Of a DNA stretch of 64,000 nucleotides, positions 58,501 through 63,236 are shown piece by piece. The translations under genes and the position numbers were made by a program. Numbering within the stretch: the stretch's first letter is position 1; each line of letters starts with the position of its first letter. Under the pieces are notes generated by a model. It searched no databases. It had not been told where the DNA came from and saw only the letters and a list, made by a program, of their open reading frames with translations. The stretch comes from Pomphorhynchus laevis (lineage: Eukaryota; Acanthocephala; Palaeacanthocephala; Echinorhynchida; Pomphorhynchidae), in NCBI GenBank assembly GCA_012934845.2, contig WNNJ02002706.1, positions 248,001-312,000 on the forward strand, given 5' to 3'.

Positions 58501-61190
58501 AACATTTTACTTGTTTCAGATTTCTGATAATGATTCTAAACTGGAATCGAAAATTCAATAAATTTTCTACCTCATGCGGGGTCTTGCCATTTCAATTTTG
58601 ATGATTTAATATCTTTAAGTCCATAATGTAGCTGATTAAAAGTATCCAAAGTCTCTATTTGCATAAAGGTATCTACTTACGCAAAAGTCTCTATTTGTAT
58701 GTTTCTAGTTGCATAATTATAATTCTCTATTTGCTCTAGCACAGATTGTATGTCTCACTTACGTGTCTAAATGATTGTGACTTTGTAACTTGTGCCATAA
58801 ACATTTATTTCTTTAGTTTTTCCTGTACTGAAATTGATTGAAATCAATATATTATATATATGAGAGTATATTATATATATTATTATATATTATATAACGC
58901 TAATAAATATAATGAATTATATTGATAAATATAATAATATATAAATATGATAAAGATAACGTAGGCTTTCTTGGTGCTAATTTGGACGTTTCTAAGATGA
59001 CGACAATTAAAGTTTGTAAAAAATAAAAATAAGAATTGAATAATTTTCGAAAGCAACTGCCTTTATCACAAGAATATTAAAAAACATCGTGTTTTAAGTT
59101 TTAATATATTGACATAAAATATAATACTTACCTCTTTTAAGAGATAATCAATTTTTACATTTTAAGAGATGGATCCAAAGATGATCCATCTTTTGATCCA
59201 TTTTTACTTTTTTAATTAAAATGAGTCACCAATAATATTATTTCTTACATTTGTAAGCTTCTGTAATAGTATAGTATGTTTCATAAAATACATATACTTT
59301 GCAAACAGTCCTCATTGAGTGTTTGTTAATGTAGAAGAATTACCCAGGAGGAACTCAAACCGAACTATACTAAAGTTATACATATTTAATAATGTAACAC
59401 TCAATATAATATTTATTATAAAATTTTATATAATAGAAAATATAATATCATATTTATTATTTATATTTATATATAATTTGATATATCGTATATTATATAC
59501 AAATGTTCATAAAAATTGAGTTTTAATATTTTTATATCTTATTTAAATCTAAATTATAAAAAATCTCAAGATTAAAATATTTATTTTTGCTAAATTTATA
59601 TGTAGTGCATTGACTAAGTTAAATGATCTGATTACTTTCAAATGGCATTTTACAATTTATACTCAAATGTTACATTTAAAATTAACTGGTAGCTGAATTT
59701 AATTACTGACAAAACTGATTTGTTTTACTGACAAAACTGATTTGATGTATCAAATCGTTGATTCTATTAATTGATTATTTATTGATATCTACTACTATGC
59801 AAATATTCATTTCTGTTTACGTTCGCATTATACTAAAATATAAGTAAATCTCAATATCTAAGCGCTAGACCAAAGGTTTCTTAACAAAATCAAATAATTG
59901 TATAAATCTTATCTAACTTTTATTAATAAAATTATAAATATATAAATATATCTTAAATATATTCTAATATATACGAACTCGACTAACAAAATCAATGTAA
60001 ATGTCTTATAATTCAAAAACATGTGTTATAGAAATATTTTATATAGAATATTTTATGCTAAACTGACTGAAAATCTCTCAGGTATGCGAAATTTAAGTGG
60101 TTTTAATGTACATTTAAACGCACTACATATGAACCTAGGTTTTATTGGATTTTTATGTAATTTTGGATTCCACTTTTTTACACTTCGATGTGTAAATAAC
60201 ATAAACACTTCCTTGCCAATGCAGATATCTCGAGACAGTCGAAAGAGCATTATGTGTGATCAGTATTTGTGCCTGGACATCCTCGGAGATTACGATGGGT
60301 AAATTGACGCGCGGATCTAGGTGCTCGCAAACATTAACCTGATTTTGTAAGAGACACGCTTGTTTTGGTTCTCAACCAGGCGACCGAACCCACGTAGCGG
60401 ACTGCTGTTTTTCATTTAACGTTTTTATGAAATCGACTTGATCATAGAATTTGTAGATTGCCCAATTCCACTAGCCGCGGCTGCAACTATAGGACAGAAC
60501 GTACTATGTTTCACCTTTTTTATACGTTCTTCGTATTGGTTTCGTTTACAGAATGTTCGAGACGGTTCGATTATAAGACTGTTCGACTAGAACAGTCTTA
60601 AAATTAAGATTAATCGATCAGAAAATATTTTAATTACTTTTTAATTCTTTATTTAAAAAATCAAATTACTTTACAGCGGTTACAATATTGAATCTATTAC
60701 TCTTGTATTTGAAGACACAATCTTACGAAATTTAAAGTTATTCTAAATCAAGATATATGGGGATTAAGATTAAATGATCAATACTTATTTGATATCACAA
60801 TTTATAAATTAACAAGGTAATTGACTACAAATTATTGTATATAATTTGTAGTTTATAGTTTGTATCTATTCATAGTATATAATTTATATAATTTTTATAT
60901 CATATAATTTGTATATAATTGTATATAAATTATTGTATATCTTCTTTGTTTTTGCTATCTATAGTCCATTGCTTATTGGCACTTTATGGAATGTAACTGA
61001 TCGCGACACAGATGAATTTACAATGGAAGTTATTGAAGACTGGATTCGTAAATCGGAAAAGAGGAAAGTTGATTTTGACGAGGCTTATCTATCAATACAA
61101 AAGGCAAAACAAAAGTGTCGTTTTAAATATCTGAATGGTAATGCCTTTGTTTGCTACGGATTACCGATTTCCATTGCTAAACGAAATTAG
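19423..61190 (+). CDS. Separase (whole gene, about 26 coding exons)
   Basis: The C-terminal exons encode an unmistakable separase (peptidase family C50) protease domain: IDWIPFESF, the His box AGHGSGSQY, the Cys box LLMGCSSAS and [13 protein letters not shown]. Separase cleaves the cohesin kleisin Scc1/Rad21 at anaphase onset and is held inactive by securin. Upstream, a chain of exons with mutually compatible splice phases reaches back to 19,423 and gives roughly 1,630 residues, within the 1,200-2,200 usual for the family. The N-terminal exons are recognisable only as helical and charged, as expected for the poorly conserved repeat region. They are assigned by phase, position and coding character. 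Introns are either 43-65 nt or hundreds to thousands of nt and packed with retroelements. Weak points are noted at exons 12, 17 and 20. Confidence 0.85.
19553..19690 (+). CDS. Separase exon 2
   Basis: 46 codons in phase 0 ([20 protein letters not shown]) between an ATTAG acceptor and GGAGGG|GTACTG. It is bounded by introns of 52 and 43 nt. Helical, no known motif. Confidence 0.6.
19734..19841 (+). CDS. Separase exon 3
   Basis: 36 codons in phase 0 ([20 protein letters not shown]) between TTTTTAG and TCTAAG|GTATGC. The coding run of exons 1-3 with two tiny introns is hard to explain by chance. Confidence 0.6.
19842..21417 (+). other. Separase intron 3
   Basis: 1.58 kb, AT-rich. It contains a 30-bp repeat (GGGTCTAAGGGACAAATAAT at about 19,920 and 20,219) and the hairpin at 21,098-21,130. 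Short open frames here have no coding character. Confidence 0.5.
21098..21130. repeat. Perfect 12-bp hairpin, 9-nt loop
   Basis: GGGTGGTCTCGA at 21,098-21,109 pairs with TCGAGACCACCC at 21,119-21,130. It is GC-richer than its surroundings and may be a foldback or MITE remnant. Confidence 0.75.
21418..21525 (+). CDS. Separase exon 4
   Basis: 36 codons in phase 0 ([20 protein letters not shown]) between TATTTAG and TTTACT|GTAAGT, a strong donor. Confidence 0.6.
21526..22618 (+). other. Separase intron 4
   Basis: AT-rich. The stretch 22,109-22,177 is duplicated in the next intron at 22,710-22,777 (CATCAACTT.ATGTACTCAAC through a T-rich end), about 69 bp with few differences. No other element was recognised. 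Confidence 0.5.
22619..22696 (+). CDS. Separase exon 5
   Basis: 26 codons in phase 0 ([20 protein letters not shown]) between CATTTTAG and ATCCAG|GTATG. Both flanking phases fit. Confidence 0.5.
22910..23206 (+). CDS. Separase exon 6
   Basis: 99 codons in phase 0 between a T-rich ATAG acceptor and ATTGTG|GTATAA. Begins [20 protein letters not shown]. Clear coding composition, helical, no recognised motif. Confidence 0.7.
23257..23371 (+). CDS. Separase exon 7
   Basis: [20 protein letters not shown]..., phase 0 at the start and phase 1 at the end (AAAG|GTGATT), after a 50-nt intron. Confidence 0.65.
23427..23537 (+). CDS. Separase exon 8
   Basis: Continues in phase 1 after a 55-nt intron: [20 protein letters not shown]. 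The donor AAAAG|GTTTTT is weak, but its phase matches exon 9. Confidence 0.6.
23538..24347 (+). other. Separase intron 8
   Basis: 0.8 kb of nearly pure AT sequence, including runs of TAATATA at 23,840-23,960. Nothing else seen. Confidence 0.6.
24348..24463 (+). CDS. Separase exon 9
   Basis: Starts in phase 1 after [27 protein letters not shown], ends in phase 0 at ACAATG|GTATGC. Confidence 0.65.
24973..25005. repeat. 11-bp perfect hairpin at a SINE edge
   Basis: ACTGGTGAGCA and TGCTCACCAGT pair over an 11-nt loop (GCTAGCCTAGT). It sits directly at the start of SINE copy 1, so it probably arose from an inverted copy of the SINE head. Confidence 0.6.
25000..25265 (+). mobile_element. tRNA-derived SINE, copy 1
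   Basis: Collinear with 25,396-25,672. It has a B-box-like AGTTCAAAACC at 25,058-25,068 and a degenerate A box before it. The body includes GGGTCAGCAGCTGATGAGAC and CGTCCTGCTGTATCA, and it ends near CAATCAAATACAATTAA. Confidence 0.6.
25396..25672 (+). mobile_element. tRNA-derived SINE, copy 2
   Basis: An A-box-like CAGCTTAGTGG at 25,412-25,422 and a B-box-like AGTTCAAATCC at 25,455-25,465 are spaced as in a tRNA gene (43 nt). A shared body follows, with a short hairpin TGGGTC/GATCCA-type stem, then CGTCCTGCTATATCA and TCGTGCCA, ending near TTTCAGCTCA. SINEs of this kind are copied by a LINE or PLE reverse transcriptase; the partner here is unknown. Confidence 0.65.
25960..26162 (+). CDS. Separase exon 10
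   Basis: 67 codons plus 2 nt, phase 0 to 2: [20 protein letters not shown] and following, helical; CACTTTTAG acceptor and GATCG|GTTAGT donor. Confidence 0.65.
26889..26969 (+). CDS. Separase exon 11
   Basis: Phase 2 in and out: [20 protein letters not shown] followed by CRHLDW; acceptor TTTTAAG, donor GGAG|GTTTGT. Confidence 0.55.
27412..27797 (+). CDS. Separase exon 12 (one-base inconsistency)
   Basis: The exon enters in phase 2 ([16 protein letters not shown]...) and reads PRCCNCKSA to about 27,530. From there the coding signal continues in the next frame ([20 protein letters not shown]) to NNIFHEVVL. One base is missing around the AAAAA run near 27,531-27,536: a genuine indel, an assembly error, or an overlooked feature. 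The cysteine pairs suggest a small zinc-ribbon-like motif. The donor CT|GTGAAA at 27,797 gives phase 2, matching exon 13. The alternative GAG|GTAGTG at 27,789 does not match. Confidence 0.5.
27945..29195 (+). mobile_element. REL-endonuclease LINE, internally deleted copy
   Basis: In order: an N-terminal helical segment ([20 protein letters not shown], then [13 protein letters not shown]), no RT core, then the C-terminal blocks [37 protein letters not shown] with Cx[15 protein letters not shown], and the endonuclease core [14 protein letters not shown] with [15 protein letters not shown]. Several frame changes occur. The RLD...D pattern is the PD-(D/E)xK-type nuclease of R2/NeSL/Hero-like LINEs. 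It lies in separase intron 12 in the sense orientation. Confidence 0.7.
29562..31820 (-). mobile_element. Penelope-like element remains with terminal repeats
   Basis: The minus-strand stretch 30,233-30,631 encodes [20 protein letters not shown] and [15 protein letters not shown], the RT palm/thumb region of a PLE-type RT, nearly the same as 62,868-63,236. Downstream of it (29,562-29,885) is a duplicated 3' segment with paired stems. Upstream (31,440-31,820) is a tandemly repeated segment that contains AGGTTTCGGCCCCTAACTCC. The matching segment at 63,237-63,480 follows the RT in the other copy. This fits the tandem pseudo-LTR organisation of PLEs. The body is decayed. Confidence 0.6.
31830..32640 (+). 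other. Intron 12, right part
   Basis: AT-rich. 32,195-32,255 is a further copy of the PLE terminal segment (ATTTTTATGAATTGACTAAT, ACAGACGTTGTAT). No gene seen. Confidence 0.4.
32644..33154 (+). CDS. Separase exon 13
   Basis: 170 codons, phase 2 at entry and 0 at exit. Begins [20 protein letters not shown] after TGCACTTTCAG and includes [20 protein letters not shown]. Strong coding signal with helical pairs reminiscent of TPR-like repeats, as in the N-terminal part of separases. Confidence 0.75.
33203..33293 (+). CDS. Separase exon 14
   Basis: [20 protein letters not shown], then [10 protein letters not shown], phase 0 to 1, after a 48-nt intron; strong donor AAG|GTGAGT. Confidence 0.7.
33620..34460 (+). 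mobile_element. Penelope-like element 3' end with GIY-YIG remains
   Basis: Around 33,690-33,760 the plus strand shows [10 protein letters not shown], then TGQGL, a GIY-YIG endonuclease core in the PLE style. [19 protein letters not shown] follows, then a long AT-rich 3' UTR that ends in the hammerhead-like motif at 34,411-34,438. This is an old, degraded copy. Confidence 0.6.
34411..34438 (+). other. Hammerhead-like motif at a PLE 3' end
   Basis: CTGATGA, one extra T, then GATAGC-AGGA-GCTATC, then GAAA. The core words of a hammerhead are present around a perfect 6-bp stem, but the extra base and the lack of a clear helix I make activity doubtful. Similar motifs lie at about 35,103, 35,377, 47,217, 47,518-47,550 (minus) and 58,526-58,556. 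Confidence 0.45.
34720..35160 (+). mobile_element. Second PLE 3'-UTR copy
   Basis: Repeats the layout of 34,050-34,450: T-rich sequence, AAAAATGCGGGCACAAATGC, then AATCCTGATGGTAGCAGGGG and GCTATCGAAATATTG. A shorter third trace is at 35,345-35,410. The open frames here are low-complexity artefacts. Confidence 0.5.
35410..36420 (+). other. Separase intron 14, AT-rich filler
   Basis: About 1 kb of A/T-dominated sequence with no repeat or coding signal that I recognise. Confidence 0.5.
36420..37330. other. Less AT-rich block of unknown origin
   Basis: Composition is closer to coding DNA than the flanks, and the minus strand shows short interrupted stretches such as [16 protein letters not shown] and [12 protein letters not shown]. 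It is possibly a decayed transposon. I could not assign it. Confidence 0.3.
37482..37692 (+). CDS. Separase exon 15
   Basis: Phase 1 to 2: [20 protein letters not shown], then a helical stretch to DLAITT; acceptor ATTATAG, donor ACTAC|GTGCTC. Confidence 0.7.
37758..38223 (+). CDS. Separase exon 16
   Basis: 155 codons after a 65-nt intron ([20 protein letters not shown], then [20 protein letters not shown]). Ends KICPLCE at GAG|GTAGCA in phase 0. Four-helix character, unusually Cys-rich, strong coding signal. Confidence 0.75.
38273..38514 (+). CDS. Separase exon 17 (3' end ambiguous)
   Basis: After a 49-nt intron: [20 protein letters not shown] to [12 protein letters not shown]. Two donors are possible. 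AAAG|GTACAT at 38,514 ends in phase 2 and fits exon 18. GTAAGC at 38,501 is the better donor and would splice over only 30 nt to an open stretch at 38,531-38,645 ([20 protein letters not shown]) ending at a strong GTAAGT, but then no matching next exon was found. Confidence 0.65.
38646..40430 (+). other. Separase intron 17, left part
   Basis: Mostly AT-rich. 39,200-39,370 is a GC-richer block without assignment. 39,960-40,300 is A/T low complexity. Confidence 0.4.
40440..43420 (-). mobile_element. REL-endonuclease LINE, long decayed copy
   Basis: Minus strand, 5' to 3': upstream of [15 protein letters not shown] (near 42,420); RT with [20 protein letters not shown] and VQQGEPL (42,000-42,258); a YLDD-type catalytic block near 41,960; the thumb blocks [33 protein letters not shown] and [18 protein letters not shown] (41,260-41,808); and the endonuclease region [20 protein letters not shown], then [15 protein letters not shown] (40,581-40,880). 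The usual PD of the nuclease is PH here. Several frame changes occur. It is inserted antisense in separase intron 17. Confidence 0.75.
43425..43565. repeat. Short irregular repeat TCGTCGTGTGATTG
   Basis: The word TCGT(C/T)GTGTGATTG and variants occur five times in about 140 bp next to the LINE's 5' side. It could be a diverged microsatellite. Confidence 0.45.
44415..44490 (+). ncRNA. Hammerhead ribozyme, type I, unit 1
   Basis: CTGATGA at 44,433-44,439; stem II GGCTT/AAGCC (44,440-44,444 and 44,449-44,453) with loop CTCA; GAAA at 44,454-44,457; stem III ACGG/CCGT with loop TACG; cleavage expected after GTC at 44,469. Helix I next to the core pairs CTGCAA with TTACAT and has mismatches, and the outer part pairs TTTCATG with CATGAAA. 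Helix I weakness suggests reduced activity. Confidence 0.75.
44491..44508. repeat. 18-nt palindrome after each ribozyme
   Basis: TTCTCTATATATAGAGAA follows the helix I arm in unit 1 and recurs in unit 2 at about 44,842-44,859. It could close the circular RNA into a rod. Confidence 0.65.
44765..44842 (+). ncRNA. Hammerhead ribozyme, type I, unit 2
   Basis: Same core: CTGATGA at 44,784-44,790, stem II GGCTT/AAGCC, GAAA at 44,804-44,807, stem III with one mismatch (AAGG/CCGT), GTC ending at 44,820. Here helix I is perfect (CTGCAA at 44,778-44,783 with TTGCAG at 44,821-44,826). An internal loop and an outer stem (TTTCAT with a CATGAAA-type arm) follow, giving the peripheral loops that natural hammerheads use for tertiary contacts. 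Confidence 0.8.
45470..45564 (+). CDS. Separase exon 18
   Basis: Phase 2 to 1: [31 protein letters not shown]; acceptor CTATTTAG, donor AATG|GTACAA. The acidic start may be a linker. Confidence 0.65.
45620..45735 (+). CDS. Separase exon 19
   Basis: [20 protein letters not shown], then [19 protein letters not shown], phase 1 to 0, after a 55-nt intron. It corresponds to the conserved segment before the protease domain where separases have a beta-strand pair (VCALAL...NTLLLTR in vertebrates). Confidence 0.7.
45738..45797 (+). repeat. 15-bp minisatellite, about four copies
   Basis: TTAAATAGTTACATT repeats directly after the exon 19 donor. The period is a multiple of three and stays open, so the exon could read into it ([10 protein letters not shown]) if the donor were skipped. 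Confidence 0.7.
46041..46340 (+). CDS. Separase exon 20 (boundaries uncertain)
   Basis: Open stretch [20 protein letters not shown] onward, with [17 protein letters not shown] and QNTLRSLL, which fits the separase region containing WWxxRxxLD and the following LL. The acceptor at 46,040 requires phase 2, but exon 19 ends in phase 0, and no good phase-0 donor was found at its end. A small exon may be missing on each side. Confidence 0.5.
46668..47010 (+). repeat. 135-bp tandem repeat, 2.5 units
   Basis: TTTTCAATCACAATTCCATA starts units at about 46,670, 46,806 and 46,941. Related sequence lies at 48,530-48,640. AT-rich, non-coding, probably PLE 3'-UTR derived because of the nearby hammerhead-like traces. 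Confidence 0.65.
47255..48545. repeat. Direct repeat flanking a PLE copy
   Basis: 47,277-47,382 and 48,436-48,540 match over about 105 bp (AAAATATCATATTAGTTTTC, AATAAGCCAGGTAATTTTAA). Between them lies the minus-strand PLE fragment. The repeat belongs to the host of the insertion or to the element ends. Confidence 0.55.
47465..48400 (-). mobile_element. Penelope-like element fragment: thumb, GIY-YIG, 3' UTR
   Basis: Minus strand: RT thumb region [20 protein letters not shown] (47,977-48,255), then a GIY-YIG nuclease region ([26 protein letters not shown] and [13 protein letters not shown], about 47,745-47,945). A 3' UTR follows, with CTGAAGATGATATC and ATCGAAATATTCG, a hammerhead-like hairpin. 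Broken. Confidence 0.7.
49029..49133 (+). CDS. Separase exon 21
   Basis: 35 codons, only phase 0 is open: [20 protein letters not shown], then [15 protein letters not shown]; acceptor ATTTTAG, donor AAAG|GTTTTA. Start of the segment leading into the protease domain. Confidence 0.65.
49179..49286 (+). CDS. Separase exon 22
   Basis: [20 protein letters not shown], then [16 protein letters not shown], phase 0, after a 45-nt intron; donor CATAAG|GTTGAT. Confidence 0.7.
49900..50110. other. GC-richer block in intron 22, unknown
   Basis: Contains CATCTGACAGGGGGCTGTCC and GCGGTTGCTGGCTGG, and a nearby palindrome GTTTACATTTTAAAGTGTAAAC-like (about 50,095-50,117). It could be a SINE of another family; it is single-copy in this window. 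Confidence 0.3.
50338..50430 (+). repeat. Partial unit of the 177-bp satellite
   Basis: AATGAAGAGTGAACACGCT then directly ATGCTCGAGGTTTGCAGTGC and CCACGCGGGGACC: the two ends of the satellite unit with the middle missing. Confidence 0.65.
50964..51137. repeat. Foldback of SINE sequence (174 bp)
   Basis: GATTGTGGCACGATATTATC at the left end and the matching GATAATATCGTGCCACAATC at the right end pair, and pairing continues inward through CTTATTTTTGATACAGCAGG. Arms are about 75 bp with few mismatches. The right arm is the 3' part of the SINE seen at 25.0-25.7 kb. Confidence 0.75.
51314..52375 (+). repeat. 177-bp satellite, six units
   Basis: Units begin at about 51,321, 51,498, 51,675, 51,852, 52,029 and 52,205 (periods 177, 177, 177, 177, 176). 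Each has GAAGAGTGAACCCGCTTCAT, ACAACGCGA, a GAGGTTCAAACCCCGTAC-like word and ACCATTCAGCCACGCGGAC. Read on the minus strand the last word is GTGGCTGAATGGTGG, like a tRNA A box. Units differ by about 10%. Confidence 0.8.
52446..52801 (+). CDS. Separase exon 23 (start of protease domain)
   Basis: 118 codons plus 2 nt: [20 protein letters not shown], then [20 protein letters not shown] and [20 protein letters not shown], and [20 protein letters not shown]. This matches the separase pseudo-protease/protease start (VLDKDLQKLPWESMPSL...YVLNP in vertebrates). The donor CGACAA|GTTTGT gives phase 2; without splicing the ORF would continue out of family. Confidence 0.9.
52846..52929 (+). CDS. Separase exon 24
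   Basis: After a 44-nt intron: [27 protein letters not shown], matching GWRGVVGEVP...HDLYIYAGHG in other separases. The donor GTTAT|GTATGC in phase 2 joins exon 25 to give VVIYAGHG. Confidence 0.9.
54352..54388. repeat. Nearly perfect 37-bp palindrome
   Basis: Arms TTCAACGTCGTATCACT and AGTGATACGACGTTGAA (17 bp, extended by one T-A pair) around a single T. It lies in intron 24, 230 bp before the catalytic exon. Confidence 0.85.
54617..54781 (+). CDS. Separase exon 25 (catalytic His and Cys)
   Basis: [20 protein letters not shown], then [20 protein letters not shown] and FAYIING. The catalytic His is codon 54,627-54,629 and the catalytic Cys is codon 54,705-54,707. Both are intact, with the family's GCSSA context. 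Acceptor AAAATTAG, donor GGATG|GTAAGT (phase 2), joining exon 26 to give [12 protein letters not shown]. Confidence 0.95.
55105..55390 (+). repeat. 285-bp direct repeat, copy 1 (copy 2 at 56,540-56,825)
   Basis: Both run from CAGGAAGAATATGGTGTTAT to GTGAAAATTATGAGCCTGTT and are about 95% alike. Two further nested repeats link 55,894-55,950 with 56,259-56,320 and 56,310-56,450 with 56,815-56,940, so the whole 55.1-57.0 kb stretch is built from duplications. Confidence 0.7.
55640..55830. other. GC-richer block with inverted TCGCGTCGAG
   Basis: TCGCGTCGAG near 55,647 and CTCGACGCGA near 55,773 are inverted copies about 120 bp apart. Origin unknown; no coding signal. Confidence 0.35.
56045..56255. 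other. GC-richer block, possibly SINE-like
   Basis: Contains CCCCCAACCGATCTAACATG, CCGGGGTCTTTAACCCCCC and, on the minus strand, GGTGGTTCAATCG, which is weakly B-box-like. The open frame here has no family resemblance. Confidence 0.3.
57208..57386 (-). repeat. Left inverted arm of the PLE
   Basis: The reverse complement of this segment matches 58,442-58,611 at about 90% (TCCTTAACATTTTACTTGTT, GATTTCTGATAATGATTC, AATCGAAAATTC). It includes the hammerhead-like motif. Confidence 0.8.
58526..58556 (+). other. Hammerhead-like motif at the PLE 3' end
   Basis: CTGATAA, T, then GATTC and GAATC pairing over a 7-nt loop, then GAAAA. It has the same layout as 34,411-34,438, but no clear helix I or III. 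Confidence 0.4.
58620..60050 (+). other. Separase intron 25, AT-rich filler
   Basis: TCTCTATTTGCATAA-like words recur a few times at 58,650-58,740. The rest is low-complexity A/T without assignable elements. Confidence 0.45.
60053..60300 (-). mobile_element. PLE-type RT, N-terminal fragment
   Basis: The minus strand encodes [20 protein letters not shown] then [10 protein letters not shown]. The PKLHKNP...RFI block marks the start of the RT in PLE-type reverse transcriptases; a relative is at 63,760 ([10 protein letters not shown]). Isolated fragment. Confidence 0.6.
60965..61190 (+). CDS. Separase last exon
   Basis: After CTATCTATAG in phase 2: [20 protein letters not shown], the conserved separase LWDVTDRDID motif, then [40 protein letters not shown], and the end [10 protein letters not shown] before TAG. 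The length and ending are normal for the family. Confidence 0.95.
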
Positions 61191-61420
61191 CGACATGTTT
61201 TCATATCGTTTTTTGGTATTCTCTAATGTAAATGTGGTGTACTTTTTATAAATAATTTGATAATTAAATAGTTTATCGGAATTGTGAATAGTGGATTTTT
61301 TGAATTTCAAATTGTGAAGTTATTGAAGACTGGATTCTGTTAAATTGTATTTTGATTACTTCTGCGGAGTGTTTTCTATAGTTATTTCCTCCACCTACTG
61401 CATAAGTTAATAAATGCATA
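61191..61420 (+). terminator. Separase 3' UTR and likely poly(A) signal
   Basis: AT-rich 3' flank. AATAAA at 61,409-61,414 is the first canonical signal in sense. 61,316-61,336 repeats 21 bp of the last exon exactly (61,026-61,046). Confidence 0.4.
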
Positions 61421-61785
61421 AACCTGTTTAAATATACATATATTATTTACTGTCTGAAAAATTTGATATAAGTGATCTACAGGAGAACCTGCTATACAAA
61501 TTAGCAGAATAAATGCTGGGTTATCAGTTTTCGCCATTAATAAAAGGGTAGATGATTCAAATAATTAATAATTCATTCAAATAATTAATAAATTTATTAT
61601 TTATAATAATTTATAATTTAATTAATAATTTATATTGAATAATGATTATTTAGTTATCATTAAATAATCGTAAAATTTAATAAATTTAAATTTAATTATA
61701 TTAATTTGCTATAGTTAGTAATTTGCGATTGTTAATAATTGTGAACTTTTTAATAACCGGATAGTATTATACACAGATAATCCAT

Positions 61786-61906
61786 GCCGTCTGCCGATCC
61801 TTCTCTCCATCCAGCAGTGGGAGGTACGCGGCACGGATGACAAAAAATGACAAAACGGTACTAGTTACCATTTTGTAGATTCTTTCATCGTTGCCAAACT
61901 GATTAT
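61786..61906 (+). repeat. Unit of a dispersed repeat, copy 1 (copy 2 at 62,088-62,216)
   Basis: Shared words: TGCCGTCTG, TCCATCCAGC-type, GAGGTAC, AACGGTACTAG, CCATTTTGT/CGTTTTGT, and TGCCAAACTGAT at the end. About 75% alike, non-coding, GC-richer than the flanks. Possibly a SINE or MITE; no A or B box was seen. Confidence 0.55.
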
Positions 61907-62219
61907 AAACTACTTCCTACGGAAAACTCAAATAAAAAAATTATTTATTCACGAAGATGGTAGATATTAGTGATTGCGCTGACATTAGCCAGTGATGTCG
62001 TTGATGATCTTTTTCGGTAAATCATGTAGAGCCAATCAGGCTTGAAATACTTAGACAATGTCTAGCTCTAAATATGTTTTGACTTGCCTTGTGCCGTCTG
62101 TCAGTCCTCCTCTGCATCCAGCGGTAAGAGGTACCTGACACTAATGAGTTAAAACAATAACGAAACGGTACTAGCTTTCGTTTTGTCGATTCATTCGTGG
62201 CTGCCAAACTGATGCTAAT

Positions 62220-62755
62220 AATATTTTTAAATATTGTAACAATATAATATCAAAATATTTTTATATTTATAAAAGTAAAGGCTATATCAAAAAACTTTTA
62301 TATCGTTTTTAGACATACACTGGTGTAAATTCACATCATTAAATAATTTAATTTACGTAAAAATTTAAAATTGATTCAAAGAATTTTCAAATCTACAAAA
62401 TTTAATGATTACAAACAAAAGAATCTTTAGAAATACGAATGAGAGCTGAGAATTGATCTGGTTTTTAAAAAAAGTCACCTAGCAAAAAGTTATTATTGCT
62501 TTAGTTTACGATGAGATCGTTAGTTCGCTTTATGCAATTAGTGACACCCTTCGGTTAATTGCAAGACCGCGTTTAATCCGTATAATTTACATTTAATCAA
62601 AAGTGAATTGTAGCTGTTGAAATCCAACTTTTAGCGTTCATGATTCATTACTGAAATCCTTTTAGTAAATCACTTTTGGATTCATTTAAATTATATTAAT
62701 TTTTAATAAATAATATTTTTAATTAATATTAATATGATTAGGATTTAATCAGAAA
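62220..62755 (+). other. Intergenic, no gene recognised
   Basis: AT-rich. 62,500-62,580 is slightly GC-richer. Nothing assignable. Confidence 0.4.
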
Positions 62756-62759
62756 AAAA

Positions 62760-63236
62760 TGTTTTGTTTCTGATGATGCTTGCAACATCAATAAGCAACA
62801 CATTTATTCAAGTAGCCTCGTTCTTAATAAATCCGATATTAATGATAAAGAAAGTAAATATCTAGATATGAACATTAAATTAACATTAACTAAAACTACT
62901 ATTAATTTATATCGTAAAGATGACATATTTAAATTTACAAGAAACATATTTTTGCATGAGCATTCATGCATACCATATAATATAAAATATAATACATTAA
63001 ATAATGAAATTTTAAGAATTGCAACAATATGTAATGATATTGGCTTTCTTCAAAATCATTTAAATAATTTAATAGATACATATTTTAAACTAGGTTACTA
63101 TAAAAATAACATCAAGCAGAAAATAGTAAAATATATAAATCAACACAATAATATTAAAAATAAATTTAAACTCTTAAGTGGCAAATTTTATGGATGGATA
63201 ATAAATAATATACTTTGTATTAGAATAAGATACTAG
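62760..63236 (+). mobile_element. PLE-type RT, palm/thumb fragment
   Basis: [20 protein letters not shown], then [20 protein letters not shown] and [20 protein letters not shown]. It is the same family as 30,233-30,631 and relatively little decayed. Broken copy. Confidence 0.6.

Larger units (their letters stand above)
57208..58611 (+). mobile_element. Penelope-like element with inverted 3'-UTR arms
   Basis: Coding part 57,379 to about 58,390: RT palm [20 protein letters not shown], then RYIDDIF as the catalytic block, [30 protein letters not shown]; then a GIY-YIG nuclease [34 protein letters not shown], ending [13 protein letters not shown]. The 3' UTR (58,442-58,611) is present in inverted form at 57,208-57,386 on the 5' side. 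PLEs prime on nicked or open DNA ends and often carry such partial or inverted terminal copies. The RT is 5'-truncated and the copy is broken. Confidence 0.8.

Noticed and set aside
60021-60302. 93-codon plus-strand frame
   Set aside because: Antisense of the PLE-type RT fragment on the minus strand.
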